The notes beneath the pieces were generated by a model. That model was not told where the DNA came from and searched no databases. It saw only the letters and a program-made list of their open reading frames with translations. Both the position numbers and the translations under genes were made by a program. From a virus, in IMG/VR virus record IMGVR_UViG_3300042894_004439, positions 19,175-83,174 of that record: 64,000 nt of DNA; one strand, written 5' to 3'. Below, one piece after another: positions 42,534-51,233 of the stretch. Position 1 is the stretch's first letter. Every line of letters begins with the position of its first letter.

Positions 42534-43385
42534 ATGAGTTATTTTAATTTATTAGTCAAAATACACAAGAATCTTTCATCTCCAGCAAGATCGTGGTATC
42601 ATGAATCATTGCACAATAAAGACACTTTGTTAATCACAGCTGGGGACAGTTGGACCTGGGGAGATAGTCTTTTTGACATTGACGCCGAAGCTGGTAAGCA
42701 AGATCATCCTGACAGAGTTAATAAAATATATGGTGCATTGCTAGCGAAAAAACTAGATGCTGATTTTATCAATCTTGCCAAGTGTGCCGGTGCCAATATA
42801 GAGTTTTGTGATTGGGTAAAAAGTCTTTTACCAATGGTTGAAACAAAATATAAAAAGATTATTGTGGCAATTACTCTCACCGAGAACTGCCGAGAAGCAC
42901 ATTGGGATAGAGTTTGGGTTCCTGAAGAGCAGCCCAGTCTTGAAGAATATTTGTGTGAATACGAAAAAAATATGTTTGAGAATCTTGCTCAGACATTCAA
43001 GCAACACAGTTCAATTCAATTTGTAGTTTCTAGAAACTTTACCTACAGTTTTGACAGTAACATTTCGGTACTCAAGGATTATCTCACTGAAAAAATCTGG
43101 GTCGATTGTTTAGCCGAGTATCAGAGCAATCAAGATTATCCCACTGATGTTAGGTTTCTTTCTAGTATTGCACTGGTGCCATTGCACAAGCTACTCAAAG
43201 ATATTGACCTATATAAAAAATATAAATTTCAATTTATGAGTTTATATGCCAGCAGTGAGTTGGCAATCTCATGGTTAGAGAAAAGTAAGTTGAATTACCA
43301 AAAAGCCACAAAACACCCAACCGAACTTGGGCATGAGATTTGGGCAGATTATCTATACAATACAATCACTGCCCGTTTGCATTGA
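42534..43385 (+). CDS. SGNH-family hydrolase
   Basis: 283 residues. Block I LLITAGDSWTWGDSLF, an oxyanion-type INLAKCAGANIEF (Gly/Asn block), and block V KHPTELGHEIWADYL with the Asp/Glu-His region. A long helical middle carries many aromatic and acidic residues. Probably a deacylase of a glycan. It follows clamp-loader genes and is more A+T-rich than they are. Confidence 0.78.
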   Translation: MSYFNLLVKIHKNLSSPARSWYHESLHNKDTLLITAGDSWTWGDSLFDIDAEAGKQDHPDRVNKIYGALLAKKLDADFINLAKCAGANIEFCDWVKSLLPMVETKYKKIIVAITLTENCREAHWDRVWVPEEQPSLEEYLCEYEKNMFENLAQTFKQHSSIQFVVSRNFTYSFDSNISVLKDYLTEKIWVDCLAEYQSNQDYPTDVRFLSSIALVPLHKLLKDIDLYKKYKFQFMSLYASSELAISWLEKSKLNYQKATKHPTELGHEIWADYLYNTITARLH

Positions 43386-43410
43386 CTTAATATTATACTT
43401 CTGTTATTAT
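43383..43410 (+). promoter_or_regulatory. Sigma-70 promoter
   Basis: TTGACT (43383-43388), 16-base spacer, TATTAT (43405-43410), followed by a GATGGAG ribosome binding site and ATG 43432. Confidence 0.6.
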
Positions 43411-43431
43411 AAACTACAAAGATGGAGTGAT

Positions 43432-44043
43432 ATGTATAAAGATTTTAAAAATTCTGACCAATTGATCTTAGTCGACTGCGACGGTGTACTGCTTAATTGG
43501 GAGTATGCTTTTGCAATCTGGATGGAATCACATGGATTTGAGTCAGTTCCGGGTGGTGAATTAAACTACAACATTGGCGAACGTTATAATATCTCTCATG
43601 AACAGGGTCGAAAACTGATCAAGATGTTTAATGAAAGCGCCGCAATTGGTTTTCTTCCACCATTGCGCGATGCCATGTACTATGTTAAAAGATTACACGA
43701 AGAACATGGTTATGTTTTTCATTGCATTACCAGTCTTAGCACAGATCCCAACGCACAGAAATTACGCAAGATGAATCTTGACAAATTGTTTGGCGATACA
43801 GTATTTGAAAAGATTGTGTGTTTACCCACAGGTGCTGACAAACACGAAGCACTCGAGCCTTATAGAGACTCTGGTTGCTGGTGGGTCGAGGACAAGCCCG
43901 AAAATGCCGAAGTTGGCCATGCAGTAGGATTAAAATCATTGATCATTGAGCACGGGCATAACATGCACTATCATAATGAACACATCACGATAGTAAAAAA
44001 CTGGCGTGATGTGTATCAAATTATCACTGATCAATCAGTGTAA
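43432..44043 (+). CDS. HAD-superfamily hydrolase
   Basis: 203 residues from ATG 43432. Motif I LVDCDGVLLNWE (nucleophile and acid Asp pair), motif II ITSLST, and motif IV WWVEDKPENAEVG with the acidic metal ligands. HAD enzymes remove phosphate from small molecules; this size fits 5'-nucleotidase-like or sugar phosphatases. Substrate unknown. The 3' end overlaps phoH on the other strand by 13 bases. Confidence 0.82.
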   Translation: MYKDFKNSDQLILVDCDGVLLNWEYAFAIWMESHGFESVPGGELNYNIGERYNISHEQGRKLIKMFNESAAIGFLPPLRDAMYYVKRLHEEHGYVFHCITSLSTDPNAQKLRKMNLDKLFGDTVFEKIVCLPTGADKHEALEPYRDSGCWWVEDKPENAEVGHAVGLKSLIIEHGHNMHYHNEHITIVKNWRDVYQIITDQSV

Positions 44044-44765
44044 AGTTTTAATACGGATCCTATGATCTCGTGTCGCTGAATATCGCGAGCTGACAACTCG
44101 CACACAGCAATACCATTTACACCCCCTTCCTCCAGTCTTTGACAAAGGTCCATAAGGCCATTGTCGCCATTACTACGGTCGGCTTGTTCTATGTCTCCAG
44201 TGATCACAATTTTACTGTGTACACCTATACGGGTCATCAGCATCTTGGTCTGGGCGGGTGTTGCGTTTTGCATTTCATCTGCAATGATCCATGAGTTCTT
44301 GAAAGTTCTACCTCTCATAAACGCCAATGGGGCTATTTCTATCACTTGATCTTCTATCATGCCTGCAATTTCCGGCGGGCGATAATACTCTCGTAACACA
44401 TCCAATAACGGACGAGTCCACGGTTCCATTTTGGCAACCAAGTTGCCGGGTAAGAATCCATGTTGTTCACCTTCTACACCCACTGCTGGGCGTGTTAGTA
44501 CTATACGTTCACAATCTCCTTCTTTTAGTGCTTTTACAGCGGCCTGCATGGCAAGGTAAGTTTTACCAGTACCAGCGGGTCCTACTGTGACTACGATGTG
44601 TTGCGCTTCATCTTGAAGAGCCAGCACCAAGCGTTCCTGGTTCCTAGTTCTAGGAACCAATTCTACTCTGCGAGTGGATATTTTTGGAAGTGCTTGATTA
44701 AAACTTATAGTGTTTTCTACTGGATTCATATGACGATGTGCTTTTGCGGCTCTTTGTCTGCTCAA
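44031..44765 (-). CDS. phoH: PhoH-like ATPase
   Basis: 244 residues. Walker A GPAGTGKT (62-69), LTRPAVGVEGEQHGFLPG after it, Walker B WIIADEMQN (about 159-167), and VITGDIEQ as sensor. The PhoH family is widespread in bacteria and aquatic phages, with RNA-related ATPase roles suggested. It is on the minus strand between plus-strand operons, with a TAAATA element 47 bases upstream. Confidence 0.92.
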   Translation of the reverse strand: MSRQRAAKAHRHMNPVENTISFNQALPKISTRRVELVPRTRNQERLVLALQDEAQHIVVTVGPAGTGKTYLAMQAAVKALKEGDCERIVLTRPAVGVEGEQHGFLPGNLVAKMEPWTRPLLDVLREYYRPPEIAGMIEDQVIEIAPLAFMRGRTFKNSWIIADEMQNATPAQTKMLMTRIGVHSKIVITGDIEQADRSNGDNGLMDLCQRLEEGGVNGIAVCELSARDIQRHEIIGSVLKLYTD

Positions 44766-44812
44766 GTGCTATTCTCCATATGGTTAAATGCCAACAATTA
44801 CTGCTGGCAAAG

Positions 44813-44820
44813 TATTTAGG
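44813..44820 (-). promoter_or_regulatory. T4-late-type promoter element
   Basis: Minus strand CCTAAATA followed by CT, upstream of phoH. Within the 170-base gap between phoH and the gene at 44936; I see nothing else there on this strand. Confidence 0.4.
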
Positions 44821-44922
44821 CATAGGCAACCAAAAGTTTAGTGGGTATTGATATTTTGTAAAATTGAACTAAGTATTAGGCTGTCCTGTAACATCATTTT
44901 ATTACCACTATGATAATAATCT

Positions 44923-44928
44923 TAAATA
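44923..44928 (+). promoter_or_regulatory. T4-late-type promoter element
   Basis: CTTAAATAAC; the core ends seven bases before ATG 44936, predicting a leaderless transcript. Confidence 0.45.
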
Positions 44929-44935
44929 ACAGTGC

Positions 44936-45586
44936 ATGTTAACTTCGATCAAAGAAATTTCAAATCACCCGATTGTAATATTATTGTACCAAGCTGGATC
45001 TAGCGGCGAATTCTTATCGTATGCGTTGACCCAAAGCATTAGTCAATTTACAAAAATGAAAACGCTTTGGGAAAATAATAATCGATGTGTAGTTCAAGAT
45101 TATTTTGGAAGAACCCTATTATTTGGACCAATCACTGAAGATATTTTATTGCCTAGGATTAATTTGTTTTTTGAAATGGCCAAATCAAAAGGTGTAAGGC
45201 ACATGGGATTATCGCATCACAATCCGCATCAAATTGATTTTATTAAAAATTACGGTGCAACATGGCCTGTAATTGAAATTACAACCTTACAACCTGTAAG
45301 CATTAAGTTTCGAAAATTAGCTGGTGCTAGCAAAATACCCAAAAAGTACCAGTTAAGCCCTTTCAACGAAAATGAAGAAGTCACCACTGCGTTGGATATA
45401 GGATTCATCCCAGATCATCATTTGCAGATAGAATGGAGTGAATTATTTTTAACCGATATTCGCACAACATATTTTAAAATATTAAAATTTCTTGATTGCG
45501 CCGGTGATGTGGATTATTTTGTTGATATAGTTAATGATTATGTCAACAACAATCAAAACTTAATACAGTCTGTTTATGAAAATTAA
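44936..45586 (+). CDS. P-loop sulfotransferase-like protein
   Basis: 216 residues. N-terminal PIVILLYQAGSSGEFLSYAL resembles the phosphosulfate-binding loop of sulfotransferases, with SSGEF instead of GGNH. Later GFIPDHHLQIEWSELFLTD then a helical YFKILKFLDCAG resembles the C-terminal part of this group. Overlaps the next SGNH-like gene by 11 bases. Substrate unknown. Confidence 0.52.
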   Translation: MLTSIKEISNHPIVILLYQAGSSGEFLSYALTQSISQFTKMKTLWENNNRCVVQDYFGRTLLFGPITEDILLPRINLFFEMAKSKGVRHMGLSHHNPHQIDFIKNYGATWPVIEITTLQPVSIKFRKLAGASKIPKKYQLSPFNENEEVTTALDIGFIPDHHLQIEWSELFLTDIRTTYFKILKFLDCAGDVDYFVDIVNDYVNNNQNLIQSVYEN

Positions 45587-46286
45587 ACATTTACGCACCA
45601 TTGGAGATGGATTTTGTTTTAATCATTACTGGCCAATGTGGAGCCAGTTATTGGCAGAAATTTTAGACTGTGAATGGCAAAATTTTTCATTGCCTGGACT
45701 TGGCAATGAAGCTATAGCCAACATTGTGCTTGATCAGGTGTCAGCCGAAGATTTACCAAACACCTTATGGGTGATTCAGTGGGCCGAACCTAAAAGACTA
45801 GATTTTAGAGTAGATACTATTAACCCTGCATTTTTAAAAGAAACAGAGTCAGACCCAATTTACTATAAAAACTTTATCACCACAGCGCAAGGAAGGAAAT
45901 ACTGGTCTAGTAGTGCTAGTATTTTGCCTTGGGTAGCCGAACAACGAAATTTAATAACATTAGAACAATACCAAGATCGACAAAAATTATTTGAATTAGC
46001 AGTTACACATGCATTGGAAAAAGCTGGCGTAAAATGGCAATATATCTCTACCCCGGCCATGATGAGTTTTTTAAAACAAAGCAAGTATTTTGATCTTGAT
46101 GTAGGAGAAATACAACCAGTGAGTTCCGTACATTTGGACTTTTTAGAACAGTTTGTACTACCGAGATTAGACATTGATACCTCCAGATTGGATAATATTC
46201 GTGAAAAAACACTTCTCGTCGATCAAGAACGCAAACATAGCAATCAATTTGTGCCTTGGGACAGAAATATGCATAAACGAGTTTGA
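45576..46286 (+). CDS. SGNH-hydrolase-like protein
   Basis: 236 residues. Block I is degenerate (RTIGDGFCFNH: GDG instead of GDS), but the next block SLPGLGNEAIANIVLDQ and WVIQWAEPKR follow the plan of the other SGNH-like proteins here. The C-terminal block is PVSSVHLDFLEQFVLPR. Missing the usual Ser suggests altered chemistry or a non-catalytic role. Coupled to the sulfotransferase-like gene. Confidence 0.55.
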   Translation: MKIKHLRTIGDGFCFNHYWPMWSQLLAEILDCEWQNFSLPGLGNEAIANIVLDQVSAEDLPNTLWVIQWAEPKRLDFRVDTINPAFLKETESDPIYYKNFITTAQGRKYWSSSASILPWVAEQRNLITLEQYQDRQKLFELAVTHALEKAGVKWQYISTPAMMSFLKQSKYFDLDVGEIQPVSSVHLDFLEQFVLPRLDIDTSRLDNIREKTLLVDQERKHSNQFVPWDRNMHKRV

Positions 46287-46288
46287 CC

Positions 46289-46295
46289 ATAAATA
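46289..46295 (+). promoter_or_regulatory. T4-late-type promoter element
   Basis: CCATAAATAATCAT; the core ends five bases before ATG 46301, the same arrangement as at 30601. Confidence 0.55.
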
Positions 46296-46300
46296 ATCAT

Positions 46301-46903
46301 ATGGGACTCAAAGATCAAGAATTATTTAAAGACCACAGTGATTACTGGCAGGTTGCGGAGAACATCCGCGACATCTATCTTTCTGAAGGCAGTTTGTTAA
46401 GTTTGTTAGACTTTGAAAGAGTACTTGATGAACTGGATTTATATGCTTTTAAAAACTGGGCTATTGGCGAACTGGTGCAAGGTCCTGATATAGGCAAGTA
46501 TCGTGTGGGTTGTATTTTTATGTGGCCAGAAAAACTCATGCCAGACCCGCGTGGTGCAAAACGTTTACTGCCATTTGACTGTGAAGTTCGCTATAAAAAA
46601 ACCAATATGAAAATTCCTGTTAAAATTGAAGACCCTAGTGATTTTCGCCCAGGCACGCACAAGGCCAAAATTGTAGAGAAAAAAGTTTGGCTGGTAGAAA
46701 TAGTCATGCCCAAGGCACTGATGAGTGACATACGCACCGGTTCAGTTGAATTAGAGGATCAAGATATCGATCTTGAAGATTTAGATAGCGCCTACGAGCA
46801 AGATCTAGATCAACAGTCATTCCAGACTGATAATAATGCACAACAACAAAATGCACAACAACAGCAATCACAAACAGCCATCCAGCCACCAGTCGCTATT
46901 TGA
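46301..46903 (+). CDS. Conserved T4-like protein
   Basis: 200 residues from ATG 46301. A TTG at 46283 is in frame but lies before the TAAATA element. GLKDQELFKDHSDYW, RDIYLSEGSLLSLLDFERVL, MWPEKLMPDPRGAKRLLPFD and an acidic-then-Gln-rich tail are features of a protein conserved in T4-like aquatic phages, probably virion- or assembly-related. Overlaps the next gene by 68 bases. Confidence 0.72.
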   Translation: MGLKDQELFKDHSDYWQVAENIRDIYLSEGSLLSLLDFERVLDELDLYAFKNWAIGELVQGPDIGKYRVGCIFMWPEKLMPDPRGAKRLLPFDCEVRYKKTNMKIPVKIEDPSDFRPGTHKAKIVEKKVWLVEIVMPKALMSDIRTGSVELEDQDIDLEDLDSAYEQDLDQQSFQTDNNAQQQNAQQQQSQTAIQPPVAI

Positions 46904-47423
46904 AAGCCTAGGATACAAGGATCTTGAGGGTTTGTTAAAACCCACAATTCACGTTGACGAATTTTCTAGTAAAATGGGCGATGACGATGATATTATTGTG
47001 TTGAGTTTTTTTGTGCGTGATCAACAAGCTGCCAAGGACCTAATGAACTGGTTTGAAAAAGGCTATGACTTTGTGGTTGACGCAGACAAAAGCCCAGGAG
47101 AAATTCGTCCCAATCGTTATTTGGTCTATGTAGAAATACGTCGCCGTAGCACTGCTGCTGGTCATGTAGAAACACTGTTGACAGATTTAGACACGCTGAC
47201 AGAATTTGGGTCAGACGATTGGTTAATGCATTACGATGGAAAAGAAGTGCCATTCTCACGTGACGCATTTGAATCTATGGTGCCAATGAGTCCAAAAGCA
47301 TATCGCAAAATACACGATGAAGATCTCAACGAAGTTCGTGTGGCAGCTGGATTACCTACAAAATCTATCTATGAAAAAGACGATCCTGCCATTCGAGCAA
47401 TGCAACACGCTGCAGGAATTTAA
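46836..47423 (+). CDS. Conserved T4-like protein
   Basis: 195 residues. FSSKMGDDDDIIVLSFFVRD, AKDLMNWFEKGYDFVVDADK and a C-terminal DPAIRAMQHAAGI are typical of a protein in T4-like cyanophages, near structural genes. Function unknown to me. The start (46836 or 46851) lies within the Gln-rich tail of the upstream gene. Confidence 0.72.
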   Translation: MHNNKMHNNSNHKQPSSHQSLFESLGYKDLEGLLKPTIHVDEFSSKMGDDDDIIVLSFFVRDQQAAKDLMNWFEKGYDFVVDADKSPGEIRPNRYLVYVEIRRRSTAAGHVETLLTDLDTLTEFGSDDWLMHYDGKEVPFSRDAFESMVPMSPKAYRKIHDEDLNEVRVAAGLPTKSIYEKDDPAIRAMQHAAGI

Positions 47424-47455
47424 ACATTGTTCTAAAACTAGGTATATAATTACCT

Positions 47456-48184
47456 ATGATACTTAAAAGTTTTGGATGTAGTTTTATTTTTGGTAGCGAG
47501 TTGGCAGAAGACAGAATGCACACGCGGATGTATCCTTCGCCAGACGAGAAAAACAGGCAACATGTTACTGGGAGTCGGTTAACATGGCCAGCATTACTTG
47601 CAAAACATTACAATTATCAATATCAAACATATGCGAAACCAGGGTCTGGCAATCTACAAATTTTAGAACGCATGATGAGTCATTTTGCTGACCCAGTGAA
47701 TGACGATACAATTTGTGTTGTTGGTTGGTCTTGGATAGATCGATTTGACTATTGTGTAAAAAATTCTACATGGCCAGGAGCACCATGGGCCACTATAATG
47801 CCAAATGACGAGAACGAAACTGCTAAAATTTATTATAGAGATTTACACTCTGAATTACAGGATAAGTTGGTTAATTTATTGTATATACGTCAAGCAATTG
47901 ATTTTCTCAAAGAAAAACAAATTCCATTTTTAATGACCTACATGGATCATCTGTTATTCGATACTCGATGGAATACCACGCCAGCAGTGACAGAACTGCA
48001 AACATATATAAAACCATATATGACAACATTTGAAGGATTAAATTTCCAAGAATGGACCAAAAAAAATAATTTTCCTATAGGTAAAAATGGTCATCCATTG
48101 GAATCGGCTCATCAAGCTGCTAGTGAGTACATAATCAAACTTTTTGGTACGAAAAGTATAGGCGTTCATTGCCATCCTTCTTGA
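47456..48184 (+). CDS. SGNH-family hydrolase-like protein
   Basis: 242 residues. Block I is variant (SFGCSFIFGSE: GCS for GDS), block II YAKPGSGNLQILERM, then CVVGWSWIDRFDY, and block V GHPLESAHQAASEYI. It resembles the protein at 29882 throughout. TATAAT lies five bases before the ATG. The 3' end overlaps the methyltransferase on the opposite strand by 50 bases. Confidence 0.7.
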   Translation: MILKSFGCSFIFGSELAEDRMHTRMYPSPDEKNRQHVTGSRLTWPALLAKHYNYQYQTYAKPGSGNLQILERMMSHFADPVNDDTICVVGWSWIDRFDYCVKNSTWPGAPWATIMPNDENETAKIYYRDLHSELQDKLVNLLYIRQAIDFLKEKQIPFLMTYMDHLLFDTRWNTTPAVTELQTYIKPYMTTFEGLNFQEWTKKNNFPIGKNGHPLESAHQAASEYIIKLFGTKSIGVHCHPS

Positions 48185-48860
48185 ATTCTAATAATTTAAG
48201 ATTGTATTTTTCAGCAAATTCATTTACTATTTCAAACGTCCAAGGGAATATATCCACATAAGGACCTGTCTTGTGTGTGATTCCTGGATTGGCACGTAAA
48301 TAAAATTTACCTCCAGTTATCAATAAATCCACGCAGTGGGAAAACCTTGCTTCAATTTCGTCTTGGCTGTTAAAGTTAATTGATCCCAGTGCAAGTATGT
48401 GATCGTGTTTGTGCTTAACTTTATAGTCTAATATGTCAACTTCAAAGTCTGCACAGTTATTATAAGGATCGATTCCTACTAGGTTCTGTATGCGTCCTTT
48501 GAATGGATGATATCCACACCCTACATCTAAAACCGCCTGGGGATTTTGTTTATTAATTTCTTCAGCCAGTGCCCATCCGGTGTAGTCATAATCGCCAGTG
48601 CGCGGTTTCCAAATTTCAGCAAAAAACCTGTGCGTGTAACGCTCGCTTAGATCATCCACAATAGTTTTTAATGTACCTATATAATCACACGGTAAACTGA
48701 GTTGGGCATCTACTGCGTCTTTAAACTTGCCATAGCGAGCAGGAGTCCACGGCAACTGATCCACGTGTGTGTCTTTGTCTATGACAATATTCTGGTATTT
48801 TGGTAAATTAAAAGCTGTGTGCAAATTTTCTTTAATCAAGTTAAAAATTTTAGTATTCAT
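48135..48860 (-). CDS. Class I SAM-dependent methyltransferase
   Basis: 241 residues. SAM motif I AVLDVGCGYHPF (about residue 110), an acidic strand-2 end (VGIDPY), then ILALGSINF and a late LLITGGKFYLRANPG strand. Typical small-molecule or sugar methyltransferase. Alone on the minus strand between plus-strand SGNH and accessory operons. Substrate unknown. Confidence 0.82.
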   Translation of the reverse strand: MNTKIFNLIKENLHTAFNLPKYQNIVIDKDTHVDQLPWTPARYGKFKDAVDAQLSLPCDYIGTLKTIVDDLSERYTHRFFAEIWKPRTGDYDYTGWALAEEINKQNPQAVLDVGCGYHPFKGRIQNLVGIDPYNNCADFEVDILDYKVKHKHDHILALGSINFNSQDEIEARFSHCVDLLITGGKFYLRANPGITHKTGPYVDIFPWTFEIVNEFAEKYNLKLLEFKKDGNERLYFSYQKV

Positions 48861-48891
48861 TAGATTTTTCTCATATTAGATAAATAATTTT

Positions 48892-48929
48892 ACAACAGAG
48901 ACAAAAATTTTGCCTCTGTTGTGTTTTTT
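48892..48929 (+). terminator. Rho-independent terminator
   Basis: ACAACAGAG (48892-48900) pairs with CTCTGTTGT (48914-48922), with an inner CAAAA/TTTTG stem and a T run after. It would stop plus-strand reads passing antisense through the methyltransferase gene. Confidence 0.72.
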
Positions 48930-48951
48930 CATATATATTTAAGGAGAATTT

Positions 48952-48975
48952 ATGAACACAAAAGATTTTGTCTGA
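48952..48975 (+). CDS. Seven-residue mini-ORF with strong ribosome binding site
   Basis: AAGGAG sits seven bases before an ATG that opens only seven codons (MNTKDFV) then stops, 24 bases before the next gene's ATG. May be a leader peptide, or the remains of a gene start. The next gene itself has no good ribosome binding site. Confidence 0.3.
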   Translation: MNTKDFV

Positions 48976-48999
48976 CAGAATTAAAACATTACTTTTTAA

Positions 49000-49617
49000 A
49001 TGAAACACATTAAACAATATAAAACATTAGGAATATTATTTGCTCCTGCACTTGGTGGAAACCATATTGCTAACATGATTTCAACTTCTCCTCACGTGGA
49101 AAATAGAATTAAAACTGCCCAGTACGAGCAAAATCTAATAGATTTATATAGTAATTCAAAAGGATACATGTTTCATGCTGAGGAATTTTTAAATTTTAGT
49201 TCAGAGGATTATACTAAATCGTATAATTTGGTTTTAGAAAATAAATTGTCTACTGTTTTGCCAGGCCATATGGAAGATGCATATTGGGTTTTGAATAAAT
49301 TAAAACCACTGGGCAAAATGGGGTTTATTACTATGGAAGTATTCAATATAGATATTTTTAATTTTTATAAAAATATTAATACTAGATCCTACGTAGAAAA
49401 TTATAATCCCTATATATATCGATTTATGTACACTAAAGATGTTGCATCACGATTATTAGATATACCAATGGACGATGGGTATGTTATTGACGCTGAAAAA
49501 ATAATCCAGCCGGACATCACTGAATTATTAAACAATTTAAATGATGAGTTACAGTTGGATATGAATCTTACACTGTGCAAAGAGTTGCACAGCATGAGAT
49601 ATAAAAAAATACATTAA
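49000..49617 (+). CDS. P-loop sulfotransferase-like protein
   Basis: 205 residues. LGILFAPALGGNHIANMIST is the glycine-rich loop; VLPGHMEDAYWVLNKL and a C-terminal LCKELHSMRYKKI match the paralogue at 26560 in order and spacing. Very A+T-rich. First full gene of the accessory cluster running to 53306. Sulfo transfer is possible but unproven. Confidence 0.55.
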   Translation: MKHIKQYKTLGILFAPALGGNHIANMISTSPHVENRIKTAQYEQNLIDLYSNSKGYMFHAEEFLNFSSEDYTKSYNLVLENKLSTVLPGHMEDAYWVLNKLKPLGKMGFITMEVFNIDIFNFYKNINTRSYVENYNPYIYRFMYTKDVASRLLDIPMDDGYVIDAEKIIQPDITELLNNLNDELQLDMNLTLCKELHSMRYKKIH

Positions 49618-49629
49618 AAGGAAAAACAA

Positions 49630-50607
49630 ATGAAAAAAATACTAGCACTGATACTTGCTACCGCAAGCATGTTAGCACAGGCATGGGAACCAACCAAGCC
49701 AGTACAAGTCTATATCGGTAACACGCCTGGAGCCGGGAACGAAATGGCCTTTAGAAAACTAGCACAGATTGTACAAAAAGAAAATCCTAAATTTGTCTAT
49801 GTTGTACAAAACATTCCCGGAGCAGACTCAGTCATAGCCAACAACCGGTTTTTAGAAGCCACAAACGATGGGCATACCATTAACTTGCCAAGTCACATGA
49901 GCAGTTATGTTACAAATGATATCTGGGAAAAGTCAATTAAGAAATACAACTACGACAGTTTCGTAGATGTGTTGACCATGGGTAAATCACCATTGGTGTT
50001 GGTTGCTAATCCCAAGAGCGGCATTAATACTCCACAGGAGTTTGTGAAGTATATTCAATCTGGTAGAACTATTAGCATTGCTGTAGGCGGTGGAGCACAT
50101 AGAACAGCATTTGAATATTTGATGGACAAAGGTCGAGGCAACAAAGACACAGTCAAACCCATCAAGTTTAACGGACCAATGCCTGCTGTGACCAGCGTGG
50201 CATCATTTGATCCTAAGACAGGAGGAACAGAATTTGGCATCATTCCCATTGCTGTGGCCAAGGCCTTGGTGGATGCAGGCAAAGTCAAACCCATTGGATT
50301 CACTGGTACACGTAAGATGGCACAATTTCCAGAAGTTCCGTTGTTGAACACCATTGCACCTGGGATCAATGTGTATGCGGCTTGGTCAATTCAATTGCCT
50401 CCTGGCACAGACAAGGACATTGTGGCCTGGTATCAACTGCAATTCAGTCGTGCAGTTCGTAGCGCAGAATACAAAGAGTACATGGATGCCAACGTTATAT
50501 TCTACGCAGAAGATGAACTTACTCCTGCAGGATTAAAGCGCAACATGGACGAACTACGTGCTACCTTTTTACCAGTACTGAGTCGAATTGATTTAAGTAA
50601 AGAATGA
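49630..50607 (+). CDS. Bug/TctC-family periplasmic binding protein
   Basis: 325 residues. Signal peptide (about residues 1-18, ending MLAQAWE), then the family core: VQVYIGNTPGAGNEMAFRKL, VVQNIPGADSVIANNR, a later GINTPQEFVKYI and the C-terminal TFLPVLSRIDLS. The family binds carboxylates in the periplasm for tripartite tricarboxylate-type uptake and is greatly expanded in Burkholderiales. It has an AAAAGGAAAA ribosome binding site. The membrane subunits TctA/TctB are not in the window, so it must use host partners or act as a binding protein. Confidence 0.88.
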   Translation: MKKILALILATASMLAQAWEPTKPVQVYIGNTPGAGNEMAFRKLAQIVQKENPKFVYVVQNIPGADSVIANNRFLEATNDGHTINLPSHMSSYVTNDIWEKSIKKYNYDSFVDVLTMGKSPLVLVANPKSGINTPQEFVKYIQSGRTISIAVGGGAHRTAFEYLMDKGRGNKDTVKPIKFNGPMPAVTSVASFDPKTGGTEFGIIPIAVAKALVDAGKVKPIGFTGTRKMAQFPEVPLLNTIAPGINVYAAWSIQLPPGTDKDIVAWYQLQFSRAVRSAEYKEYMDANVIFYAEDELTPAGLKRNMDELRATFLPVLSRIDLSKE

Positions 50608-51233
50608 AATATATCTTTGTAGCCGGTGCTCCGGGCTCTAAATGGAGCAGTGTGGTCAAAAACATCTACTATAGTCCTAGCATTGATCGTTCGGACTATA
50701 GAGATGAATGGACCTATTATCATGACGCTTCGGGCACCCGGGAACTAATGCATCTGGGTGCTTACTTTGACCCAGGTATGATTTCTCCCTTGCCCGAAGA
50801 TTTAACAACATTAGATAGAGAACAATTGGAAGAGATATTTGCCGAGCCGTTTCAATTTAAAGAATCCAAGGGTACGCGAATTATCAAAAGCCATGTGTTT
50901 TCAAATCATATTGATTATCTGAGAAAATTGTTCCCCGAAGTGCCCATTGTGATTGTGCATCGCAATGACGATTCGTGCCTGGGCTGGTGGGTAAAATGCG
51001 GGCATTTTGATATCACATATCCTGACTATCATGAGTATTTCAAAGATCTCAAACACATGGCCCAAATCATTCGAAGACAAAATGCTGATATTTTGGCGGC
51101 TTGGTGGAAATACAATGATAAACCTGTAATGGACAATAATCTCCGATTGGCAGCGGCCCTGGGCATAGAACCACCTCCTGCAGAATACACACAAGAATAC
51201 GTAGTAAGCGATATAAGGGTAAAAGTAATATGA
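50604..51233 (+). CDS. Sulfotransferase-like P-loop protein
   Basis: 209 residues. FVAGAPGSKWSSVVKNIYY is the phosphosulfate-binding-loop region; the strand VPIVIVHRNDDSCLGWWVK is placed like the 3'-phosphate site of sulfotransferases (R-x7-S variant). Later helices (MAQIIRRQNADILAAWWKY) complete the fold. It overlaps the Bug-type gene and the oxygenase by four bases each, so all three are coupled. Confidence 0.62.
   Translation: MKYIFVAGAPGSKWSSVVKNIYYSPSIDRSDYRDEWTYYHDASGTRELMHLGAYFDPGMISPLPEDLTTLDREQLEEIFAEPFQFKESKGTRIIKSHVFSNHIDYLRKLFPEVPIVIVHRNDDSCLGWWVKCGHFDITYPDYHEYFKDLKHMAQIIRRQNADILAAWWKYNDKPVMDNNLRLAAALGIEPPPAEYTQEYVVSDIRVKVI

Noticed and set aside
48881-48886. TAAATA element near 48.88 kb as a late promoter
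   Set aside because: A terminator lies directly downstream, so it could not serve the 49000 gene; probably chance in A+T-rich DNA.
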